Shown here: one piece after another, positions 57,110-64,000 of the stretch
How the letters are laid out: each line of letters opens with the position of its first letter
Numbering within the stretch: the first letter of the stretch is position 1
Assembly: GCF_002002725.1 (NCBI RefSeq)
Contig: NZ_MUNW01000049.1
Coordinates: 243,068 to 307,067, forward strand
Direction: 5' to 3'
Length of the DNA: 64,000 nucleotides
Origin: Sinorhizobium sp. A49
GTDB taxonomy: Bacteria; Pseudomonadota; Alphaproteobacteria; Rhizobiales; Rhizobiaceae
Notes under the pieces: model-generated
Seen by the model: only the letters and a program-made list of their open reading frames with translations
What the model was told of the DNA's origin: nothing
The model's database searches: none
Program-made: the position numbers and the translations under genes

Positions 57110-58078
57110 GTGCAAGGGGGGGCATCAGCGCCTTTGAAGGCACGTCACGTCCTCCTGTCGCATGAGCTTGAGATCGTGAGCGTTCATCCTTCACTTCGCG
57201 GTGCTTTCGAGCGACCTCTCCTGCCTCGGGTCGAGGCGCTCCTTGAGCGGGAGCAGTTCGGCGAGGCCCTGCGTGATCTGGCGCTGCGGCTCGTCGCCAT
57301 GCACGACATTGCCCCGAGGATCGTGCGCTACACCGCCAACCTTCAGAAGTGGCTGCTGACCCAGGCAATCCTGACCCTCTGTTTCGAGCACAAGATCGAT
57401 GGCACCCGCCCGGGACTGACTGCGGCAAAGCTCGTGGATTTTTTCGTCGCCAGCAATGTTGCGAGCAGAAATACGGCCGTCGCGCACCTGGCGGAAATGC
57501 GCAGTTACAAGTTGCTGCTTGACGCCGAATGGGCGGGCGACAAGCGCTTGCGCCCGCTGATCGTGTCCGAAACCGCTGAGAATCTCATTCGCGAGTGGTT
57601 CGATGGCCATCTCAAATCGCTCGACAGGCTGGATGGGGGCCGGCGTCACCACCTGTCCATGGCCGAGCCGTCATTGCTGTTTTTCGCGCACCCGAGGGCA
57701 ACGCGTCGCCTGTTCGCGGAGCCGGGCTGGTGTTCGCCACCCGAAAGCGTTGCCTCCTTTGTGCGGACGGAGTCCGGCAGCAATATTCTGCATGATCTGA
57801 TCGCGCGCCTGCCGAAGGGGGAGTTACCGCAAGGTCGGATAACGATTGGCCCTCTGCGCATCAGTGAGATCACCAGCCGCTACATCATATCGAATAGTCA
57901 CGCCCAACGGGTTTTTTCACGGGCGCGCGACCTTGCCGTCGTTGGCTGGCAAAGGCCGGGAAACCGCGGTGACCTGTGGGTGTCATCGCAACTCGTGTCG
58001 GATTATCGCCGCTGGCAGGCGGTCAAGTTTGCCGCACTTGAAGAGGCGTTCGATTGGGCCGTTGCGCGGACAATCTGA
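57110..58078 (+). CDS. Hypothetical protein with two possible winged-helix segments
   Basis: 322 residues, not recognised. The first half contains 'RPGLTAAKLVDFFVASNVAS' followed by 'RNTAVAHLAEMRSYKLLLDA', which reads like a MarR-type winged helix (choice of helix, turn, recognition helix). The C-terminal third has a similar pattern, 'ISEITSRYIISNSHAQRVFS' and then 'RARDLAVVGWQRPGNRGDLW'. A tandem winged-helix DNA-binding protein is therefore plausible. The start is uncertain: GTG 57110, TTG 57134 (AAGGGGG upstream) or GTG 57176. No operon partner is visible. Confidence 0.65.
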   Translation: MQGGASAPLKARHVLLSHELEIVSVHPSLRGAFERPLLPRVEALLEREQFGEALRDLALRLVAMHDIAPRIVRYTANLQKWLLTQAILTLCFEHKIDGTRPGLTAAKLVDFFVASNVASRNTAVAHLAEMRSYKLLLDAEWAGDKRLRPLIVSETAENLIREWFDGHLKSLDRLDGGRRHHLSMAEPSLLFFAHPRATRRLFAEPGWCSPPESVASFVRTESGSNILHDLIARLPKGELPQGRITIGPLRISEITSRYIISNSHAQRVFSRARDLAVVGWQRPGNRGDLWVSSQLVSDYRRWQAVKFAALEEAFDWAVARTI

Positions 58079-58359
58079 CCGCGTGGCGCCTGCAGGGTTG
58101 AAAGTCCCTGAACAGGGCGCGCGCACGATCAGGTCGGGTGTGTCAGTCGAGGGAAGCCACCGGGCGAATGTACAGGCACTTTGCTGTGCAATGAGAAACG
58201 GACGACCGAGTTTGCGGTTATCACAGCCTGTTCGCTCATCATCCCCGATGGCTTTAAGAATCGTCTTGTGCTTCCGGATCGGGGCAGCCGGCAATGGCGC
58301 CGGCTACTGTTGAACGCTTCGCTGGTTGCAAACGGATACTGCGCGCCCGGCCACTCAAG
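58079..58359. other. Intergenic region between convergent genes
   Basis: 281 bp between the converging hypothetical and lipoprotein genes. No gene, strong terminator or repeat was found. Confidence 0.5.
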
Positions 58360-59568
58360 TCAAAACGAGCGGGGAGCTGGATCAAGGAGCTTCAAGTTCC
58401 CGCCGGTAACTTGATGGATTGCGCAGGTCCGTCTTACAGCGCCGTTTTCTTCGAACCGGAATGCCGCCGCCGCGCCGATGAAGCCGCTCGGCGACCGAAT
58501 GCTTTCCTGGTTGATGGCGTTTTCGCCCTTGGTGCGCACGAGACCTGCCGCAAGCGCAATGACATCGAAGCCATAGGCCGCATCGGCAGCGGCGGCGCGC
58601 TCATAGCGATCGAGGTAACGCGAGGTCATGCGCGAACCGTTCTCCGGACCAAACACACAAAGATGACTTCCGGAAAGCTCCGGACGTTTGTAGGCGGCAG
58701 CGGTCCAACCGGAACTTCCAAGGACCATCGCATTCGGCTTCAGATAGCCATTGGCCCTAAGCTGAGACAGAGCGGCGACGTCGGGATCTCCTGCGCCAAC
58801 CAAGATCACCGCGTCTATATCCTTGAGTTTGGCCTTCGATGCTGCGTCACCGGGAAATGCGGTGGAGCCTGTCACCGCGAGTAGAGCCGGCTTGATGCCG
58901 TACTCGGCAAGCCCACGCTCAAGCCTCTGTCTTTCATTGGAGGAGACATCGCCGGGCAAGAGCGCGACGAGCCGCGTACGGCCGGACGCCGCCGCATAGG
59001 ATGCTCCCTCGACTGCGCTGTCGATACGATCGGACACGAAAGCGAAGGTGCCGGCTGGTCGCTCGGCGCCATTGCCGCGAAGCATCAGCAGCGGCGTGCG
59101 GGCGGAGCCAAGTCCGTCACGGACGGTGCCGACAGGTACGTCGGCGGTGGACACGGCGACAAGCGCGACCTTCTGATCTGCGAGCCTCTTTGCCGCCTCC
59201 TTGGCCTGTTGTGGCGAGCCGTCGGTGTTTTCGACCAGAAGCGAGAGCTGACCGCCGCCAAGTTCGTCGACTGCGAGCGAAGCGCCATCCCGGATATCCC
59301 GTTCGCGCGCGGTTTCGCCCGTCGGCGCCATGAGGGCCGTGATGAGCGCGATCCGCGTCGCCCCATTGCCGAACGTTTCCTGCGGTTTGACCGCACGCTC
59401 GGCTGCGCGCCGGGCATGCATCGCCTGCGGCGATTCCACGTCGAGCACGTCTTGAGGGGTGGGTGCACCCTGGCAGCCCGCGAGCATACCGAGCGCGAAC
59501 ATGCCGAGGGTCAGCCATTTCCCGCGAAACGACACACACTTAGCCGGTGAAACGACAGCGCGAGACAT
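58360..59568 (-). CDS. Lipoprotein with type-1 periplasmic-binding-protein fold (LppC / LIV-binding-like)
   Basis: 402 residues. The signal peptide ends in a lipobox, 'LGMLAG-C' (Cys32 in LAGCQGAP), so it is a lipid-anchored periplasmic protein. The rest looks like a Leu/Ile/Val-binding-type fold: 'RIALITALMAPTGETARERD', 'GASLAVDELGGGQLSLLVEN' and 'ILVGAGDPDVAALSQLRANG'. This resembles the penicillin-binding-protein activator LppC/LpoA class as well as ABC binding proteins. There is no ABC transporter nearby. It starts 19 bp after a small exported protein on the same strand. Confidence 0.78.
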   Translation of the reverse strand: MSRAVVSPAKCVSFRGKWLTLGMFALGMLAGCQGAPTPQDVLDVESPQAMHARRAAERAVKPQETFGNGATRIALITALMAPTGETARERDIRDGASLAVDELGGGQLSLLVENTDGSPQQAKEAAKRLADQKVALVAVSTADVPVGTVRDGLGSARTPLLMLRGNGAERPAGTFAFVSDRIDSAVEGASYAAASGRTRLVALLPGDVSSNERQRLERGLAEYGIKPALLAVTGSTAFPGDAASKAKLKDIDAVILVGAGDPDVAALSQLRANGYLKPNAMVLGSSGWTAAAYKRPELSGSHLCVFGPENGSRMTSRYLDRYERAAAADAAYGFDVIALAAGLVRTKGENAINQESIRSPSGFIGAAAAFRFEENGAVRRTCAIHQVTGGNLKLLDPAPRSF

Positions 59569-59587
59569 GACGATCAGATAGCCTGTA

Positions 59588-59953
59588 TCAGTTCATGAAG
59601 TGATGCATTTTGGCGTAGAAGCAATCACACTTGGCGAGATAGTCCTCGTCGCGCCAATTGGACTGAAGGTAGCCGTAGGCCTTTCCGCAAGCAACCTTGG
59701 TCTCTGACGCCCAGACGAAGGCCGGTCGCGTCGAGTAGACCCAGCGCGGATCATCGGCAACGGCGATCGCCTCGTCCATGCGCGATACGACTTCCTTCGT
59801 CAGAGTGCTGACATCCTGCTCGACCGTCAAGGAGGACTGGCTGAGCTCCGTGCACTGCCTGGTGGCCGGCGCATAGTCGACAATGAGATCGGCTGCGAAA
59901 CCTGATAAGGGCATCAGAGCGACCATCGCCCCCGCCAGCATGCTTCTGATCAT
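59588..59953 (-). CDS. Small exported cysteine-containing hypothetical protein
   Basis: 121 residues. Signal peptide MIRSMLAGAMVALMPLSGFA is followed by a mature part of about 100 residues with cysteines in 'TRQCTELSQ', 'KVACGKAYG' and 'LAKCDCFYAKMHHF', an arrangement suggesting one or two disulfides. Not recognised. GGGGGAG precedes the ATG at 59953. It lies between the giant RTX gene and the lipoprotein gene on the same strand. Confidence 0.72.
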   Translation of the reverse strand: MIRSMLAGAMVALMPLSGFAADLIVDYAPATRQCTELSQSSLTVEQDVSTLTKEVVSRMDEAIAVADDPRWVYSTRPAFVWASETKVACGKAYGYLQSNWRDEDYLAKCDCFYAKMHHFMN

Positions 59954-59973
59954 GAAATGCTCCCCCTGGAAAT

Positions 59974-60002
59974 GCGGTTCCCGGATGATTGCCGAGAACC
60001 GC
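59974..60002 (-). other. Hairpin downstream of RTX gene
   Basis: GCGGTTC/GAACCGC, extendable to 11 bp with one mismatch, lies 26 bp after the RTX-protein stop. No T-run follows, so partial termination or mRNA stabilisation is more likely than full termination. Confidence 0.45.
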
Positions 60003-60027
60003 TGAACTGTCGAGATCGATGTTGCAT

Positions 60028-63000
60028 TTATGAAACGTCCTGTGTCTTTGGCGCACCGTTTTCCGTGAAGAGGATCTTCACCACCTCGGTCGAAACCTGG
60101 AAGTCTTCGAGCACCGCGACCGTGTGCCAACCCGAACCGTTGCCGGCACTGCCGTCGGTATCCACCTGAAGATTGGCGTCCTGGCCGTTTTGGACCACCT
60201 TGACAAAGTTACCGTCCAGGGTCGTTCCCGTGGGCAGATTGCCGAGAAGAGCCGTCAGGTCGACGCTATCGCCCTCGGCGTAGTTGTAGTCGGTGATCAC
60301 GTCATCGATGCTGAGCTGCAGCGAGTCCGCGTCGATCTTGAAGGTATCGGCGCCGGCGCCCCCGGTCATGGTGTCCGAACCGGTGCCGCCATAGAGCAGG
60401 TCGTTGCCGGTGCCACCGTCCAGGAAGTCGCGACCGCTGCCCCCAAGCAGCCAATCGTTGCCCGCTCCACCGAAGAGTTCATCATCCAGACGCGTGCTCG
60501 TCGTGTCGCCACCAATCAAGACGTCATTGCCTTCGTAACCGTAGATCTCGTCGGCGGCGTTGTTGCGACCAAGCAGGATTTCCCCGAGCCCGGTACCCCA
60601 CAATTCGCTGTCGCCTTCCTGGTCACGGTCAACATTGACAAGGCCCGTGTCAGTCGTACCTGCCGCCGTCCCTGTATAAGTGAACGAGCCGCCATCGTCT
60701 TTTTTGGAGTCATCGGTAAATGTAACAGTACCAGTGCCGTTGTTGACGGATCCGCCGAACGCCCCGCTGACGGTGGTAATGCTGATCGGATTCCCATCGG
60801 CGTGCGTGTCGTTGTAGAGCAGCGCCGCATGCGGGATCACAATAGCTGCTCCCTTACCTTCTTGGTTGGTAATAACATTGTCATCCCGCACGATCGGCGG
60901 AAGGGCAACGTTGCTGAGATTGAACTTGATCGTGTTTGACGCGGTGTCGCCATCGCCATCTATCAATGTGTAGCCAAACGAGGCCACCTGAGTTGATGTG
61001 ACGCTGGACGGTGGAGTGTAGGTGTAGCTTCCGTCATCCATGTCGATCTTCAGCGTACCTTGGGCGGTGGAGATCGTTAGTTCGTTCGTTGCTGTACTGA
61101 ACGAATGCGTTGCACTCCCACTACCGCTAATGGTGACCGCGTCCGTTGCTCGGTCGTAGGTAAACACCTTGCCGGCATAGGTGATTTCACGCACATATCC
61201 GCCGTCCGCGCCAAATGCATTGTCGGGGGTGGGGTCGGTCATGATGTTGCCGGACGCCGGCTGAAACACCGATCCGCTCAACGAGGTCGTGAGTTGGTTG
61301 AGGTCCGTTATGAGCTGAGCATTGCGATCGGTGCCGGTTCCCCTTCCATCATAGGCCAACGGATCGAGCGGTCCCTGGACTGCGGCGCTACCCATGCCGA
61401 ACGCGTAGGAATTAATGTCATTCGTATTGAGGAAGTTCTGCCAAGCAGTGATTTCGCTCCCTGTAATCGCGCCATCAGTTGGATCTCCATCTGAGAGGAA
61501 ATACAGCACGTTTGAGGCGCCGGCGATTTTGCCTGCCGCATTAAAGGCATTTTGTGCAGCCGCCACAGCAGCATCGTAGTTCGTGCCACCATCAGCAGTT
61601 AAGCCGTTCACAAAGGCCTTCGCCTGATCAACGGTCATCCAGCCGCCGGCAGCAGCGCTCGCGTCAGACGAGAAAGTCGCGATTGCGATCTTCACATTGC
61701 CGACGTTGTCGTATCGCTCGATCAACTCGATGACCGACGCCTTCATAACTTCAAGTCGCGTAAGACCTGTCAGGCCCGAAGCGTAGTCCATGCTACCGGA
61801 GACGTCGAGCACGAGCGTGATGTTGGTATCCCCACCACCCGTTTCGGTCAGCGACTTGTTGATTTCGTTTGCTGTCGGAACGTCGTCGACGACGTTGATG
61901 CCGACCGTTGCGGTGGCGGTGTCACCATCGGTATCGGAGGCGACGACGGTGATGCCGGTCAGGTTGATGGTGTTCTGCGCCAGTCCGTCAGGATGCGGGA
62001 AGTTGTCGGTCAGTTGGACATTGATCGTCGCCTGGCCGCTTGCCCCCGCCGCAATCGGCAGTGTCGGTGGAACGAGCGTCACCGTGATGGCCACGACGCC
62101 GTTGATCGTACCGGTCAACACCGAAGTGCCCGCACCATTCCACGCGATATCGGCGCCGTTGATGCCGTTGACGTCAGCGGTTACGCCAGTGGTCGTTCCG
62201 AACACCATACTGGTGATGGCGTCCGAACCGGCCGTGAAGCTCACCGTGTCCGAGCCGCGCTCGGTGGTGGACAGTTCCGCTCCGCCCGCAGCACCTTCGG
62301 CGCTGCCCAGTGCATTGGCGTTGTCCAGGCCCTTCTCGTAAACAGTGATCAAAGCGCTGCTGTCGGTCGCCGTCGGAACGGCGCCATCGGTGATGGTGAT
62401 CGCCTGGCTGTCGGTGGTGGTGTCGTTGTCACCATCCTTGGCCGACAGCGAGAAGGTGACGTTGGAGCCATTGGCATTGTTGAGGTTGCCGTTGGACGCA
62501 AACGACCAGGTTTTGTCGGCATTGACCGTCAGCTTGCCTTCGTCAAAGACGAACTCCACCTTCTGGTTCGCGGCAAGAGTCAGCGTTTTCGTGGTCCCGC
62601 CGAACGTCACATTCACCGTGCTGACACCGTCTGCGCCGGCCGAAAGCGTCCAGTTGCCGGAAAGCGACTGGCCTTCGACAATGCTCGACGAGGCCGGGTT
62701 GGTGATGTCGATCACTGGAACATCGTCAACGATCTGGACGTTGAGCGTGGCGCTGCTTGTCGAGCCGTCCTCATCTGTCACTGCGACGACGAAATTGTCG
62801 AACACCCCATTGTCGGCCCCAGCTCCGGTATGCCCCAGGCTGTTGTCTTGGAACAGATAGCTGTAAGTGAAGGTTGCCCCCGTCATCACGCCATTGACCA
62901 TCGTTGGCGTGTAGCCGGTGATTGTCAGCAGCCCGAGCGCCGTGTCCACGGTGGTGCCGACAGCAAACACGCCACCCGTCATCACCGCTGTGCCATTTAC

Positions 63001-64000
63001 CTTCAGCCCGGCGAGTCCATCCGGGGCAGTCACCGAGAAACTACCGGCCTGCGTCAGCGCAGCTGCATTTGGCGACGAGCCGTCAGGGAGATTTTTCTCA
63101 TACATCGTCACTTCGGCGCTCGACGACAGCCCGTTCACGCTGACACCGTCGTTGGTGCCGGTGATCGTGATGGTAACCGTCTGCGTCGCCGTGCCGCCAT
63201 GACCGTCATCGACGGTCACGTCGTACTTCTGCGTCAGCGTCTCGCCTGCATTCAGCGAGTCCAGCACACTGTCGGCAACCTGAAAGGTCCAGCCGACCGA
63301 GTCGCTCGCCTGGTTCAGCGTGCCAACCGAGAAGGTACCGAGATAGCTGCCGCCCCGCGCGGTGAAGGTTGCGCTGTGGGTGTCGAGCGTATCGACGTCG
63401 GCAAAGGTTACTGCGCCGCTCTTGGCGTGCGTCGTGGCATTCTCGCCCGCAGCGCCGTCGGCTATCTCCGCCACGGTCGCGCTCTGCGTGCCCGAGGTGA
63501 TCACCGGGGCGTCGTTGGTGCCGGTGATGGTGATCGTCACCGTCTGGGTTGCCGTGCCGCCATGGCCGTCATTGACGGTCACGTCATACTTCTGCGTCCG
63601 CGACTGACCGGCCTGCAGACTGTCAAGCACGCCGTCGGCGACCTGGAAGCTCCAGCCGACTGAATCGCCCGCCTGGTTGACCGCGGCCAGCGCGAAGGTG
63701 CCGAGATAACTGCCGCCCTGTGCGGTGAAGGAAGCGCTGTGCGTGTCGAGCGTGTCGACGTCGGCAAAGGTCACCGCGCCGCTCTTGGCGTGCGTCGTGG
63801 CATTCTCGCCTGCAACACCGTCGGCAATCTCCGTCACCGCACCGCTCTGCACCGCAGAGGTGATCACCGGAACGTCGTTGGTGCCGGTGATCGTGATGGT
63901 AACCGTCTGCGTCGCCGTGCCGCCATGACCGTCGTCGACGGTCACGTCGTACTTCTGCGTCAGCGTCTCGCCTGCATTCAGCGAGTCCAGCACAATGGCG
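60028..64000 (-). CDS. Giant VCBS/cadherin-like repeat protein with VWA domain and RTX C-terminus, N-terminus beyond window
   Basis: At least 1324 residues are visible; the frame is open to the window edge, so the N-terminus is missing. From the edge there are VCBS-type repeats of 121 residues ('DVTVDDGHGGTATQTVTITI' + TGTND), then further Ig/cadherin-like domains ('VVDDVP' linkers). A von Willebrand A domain follows with MIDAS 'DVSGSM' at about 61789-61806, then RTX nonapeptides ('GGAGNDWLLGG', 'GGTGNDLLYGGTGSD', about 60360-60480), and an uncleaved C-terminal export region. This is a type-I-secreted, calcium-stabilised surface adhesin or biofilm protein. No secretion genes are in the window. 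Confidence 0.92.
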   Translation of the reverse strand, partial: AIVLDSLNAGETLTQKYDVTVDDGHGGTATQTVTITITGTNDVPVITSAVQSGAVTEIADGVAGENATTHAKSGAVTFADVDTLDTHSASFTAQGGSYLGTFALAAVNQAGDSVGWSFQVADGVLDSLQAGQSRTQKYDVTVNDGHGGTATQTVTITITGTNDAPVITSGTQSATVAEIADGAAGENATTHAKSGAVTFADVDTLDTHSATFTARGGSYLGTFSVGTLNQASDSVGWTFQVADSVLDSLNAGETLTQKYDVTVDDGHGGTATQTVTITITGTNDGVSVNGLSSSAEVTMYEKNLPDGSSPNAAALTQAGSFSVTAPDGLAGLKVNGTAVMTGGVFAVGTTVDTALGLLTITGYTPTMVNGVMTGATFTYSYLFQDNSLGHTGAGADNGVFDNFVVAVTDEDGSTSSATLNVQIVDDVPVIDITNPASSSIVEGQSLSGNWTLSAGADGVSTVNVTFGGTTKTLTLAANQKVEFVFDEGKLTVNADKTWSFASNGNLNNANGSNVTFSLSAKDGDNDTTTDSQAITITDGAVPTATDSSALITVYEKGLDNANALGSAEGAAGGAELSTTERGSDTVSFTAGSDAITSMVFGTTTGVTADVNGINGADIAWNGAGTSVLTGTINGVVAITVTLVPPTLPIAAGASGQATINVQLTDNFPHPDGLAQNTINLTGITVVASDTDGDTATATVGINVVDDVPTANEINKSLTETGGGDTNITLVLDVSGSMDYASGLTGLTRLEVMKASVIELIERYDNVGNVKIAIATFSSDASAAAGGWMTVDQAKAFVNGLTADGGTNYDAAVAAAQNAFNAAGKIAGASNVLYFLSDGDPTDGAITGSEITAWQNFLNTNDINSYAFGMGSAAVQGPLDPLAYDGRGTGTDRNAQLITDLNQLTTSLSGSVFQPASGNIMTDPTPDNAFGADGGYVREITYAGKVFTYDRATDAVTISGSGSATHSFSTATNELTISTAQGTLKIDMDDGSYTYTPPSSVTSTQVASFGYTLIDGDGDTASNTIKFNLSNVALPPIVRDDNVITNQEGKGAAIVIPHAALLYNDTHADGNPISITTVSGAFGGSVNNGTGTVTFTDDSKKDDGGSFTYTGTAAGTTDTGLVNVDRDQEGDSELWGTGLGEILLGRNNAADEIYGYEGNDVLIGGDTTSTRLDDELFGGAGNDWLLGGSGRDFLDGGTGNDLLYGGTGSDTMTGGAGADTFKIDADSLQLSIDDVITDYNYAEGDSVDLTALLGNLPTGTTLDGNFVKVVQNGQDANLQVDTDGSAGNGSGWHTVAVLEDFQVSTEVVKILFTENGAPKTQDVS
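63147..64000 (-). repeat. Tandem 363-bp (121-codon) VCBS repeat units
   Basis: Units start at 63147, 63510 and 63873, exactly 363 bp apart; the third is cut by the window edge. The first 122 bp of units 1 and 3 (63147-63268 and 63873-63994) differ at a single base, while unit 2 is more diverged, including GTGATGGTGATC in place of GTGATCGTGATG. Confidence 0.9.

Noticed and set aside
61993..63663. 556-codon plus-strand frame opposite the VCBS protein
   Set aside because: Produced by the repeat structure of the real minus-strand gene.
63147..64000. Regularly spaced repeats considered as a CRISPR array
   Set aside because: Units are 363 bp, contiguous and in frame within a coding sequence.

Overview
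The window looks like part of a rhizobial (Rhizobiaceae, Sinorhizobium/Ensifer- or Rhizobium-like) replicon, probably a megaplasmid or chromid. Reasons: high GC with strong codon bias, dense ABC sugar importers with their own regulators, ATGA-type start/stop overlaps, a RirA-type iron box, and a dctA/dctBD locus beside thiC. From memory, that last arrangement resembles the pSymB replicon of S. meliloti. The genus call is inference; no database was searched. No rRNA, tRNA, IS element, CRISPR array or replication origin was recognised.

Layout. 1-4534: start of a peptide-type ABC ATPase and a MarR-like regulator, divergent from a fused HyuA-HyuB hydantoinase/oxoprolinase. 4751-6652: chemoreceptor. 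6653-9665: long leader with an iron-responsive operator, then a TonB-dependent siderophore receptor. 9740-12187: aldehyde dehydrogenase and 3-hydroxyisobutyrate-dehydrogenase-like operon. 12343-14335: quinone oxidoreductase and divergent LysR. 14399-17909: DUF3100-like membrane protein, second membrane protein, M20 amidohydrolase and LysR. 18374-25204: complete sugar ABC importer with two permeases, LacI repressor and Gfo/Idh/MocA dehydrogenase. 25283-28870: flavin split-barrel protein, a frameshifted SLC13-type permease and glycerate 2-kinase. 29007-31919: secreted subtilase divergent from an ECF sigma/anti-sigma pair. 31923-36192: Lrp regulator divergent from diaminopropionate ammonia-lyase and two M20-type amidohydrolases. 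36323-38402: thiC with TPP riboswitch and promoter. 38521-43387: dctD, dctB, sigma-54 promoter, dctA. 43452-44859: WYL regulator and glutathione S-transferase. 44962-56140: a galactose/arabinose-type oxidative sugar island. 56158-60002: conserved hypotheticals and a lipoprotein. 60028-64000: C-terminal part of a giant VCBS/VWA/RTX protein that runs off the window edge.

How the parts work together. Most units are self-contained nutrient modules, each with importer or enzymes plus a local regulator. The largest is the sugar-acid island. An AraF-like binding protein, ATPase, permease and mutarotase are transcribed leftward. A FadR-family regulator, galactonate dehydratase (DgoD) and a short-chain dehydrogenase are transcribed rightward from the same control region, which carries a 17-bp palindrome. 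An IlvD/Edd-family aldonate dehydratase, a DapA-family aldolase/dehydratase and a second FadR-type regulator follow. This set fits non-phosphorylating oxidation of D-galactose, D-fucose or L-arabinose type sugars.

The best candidates for under-described biology are the diaminopropionate-lyase/amidohydrolase operon, the DUF3100 + membrane protein + M20 hydrolase operon, the DapA-family protein lacking the usual catalytic tyrosine, and the secreted VCBS/VWA/RTX protein with its downstream small exported protein and lipoprotein.
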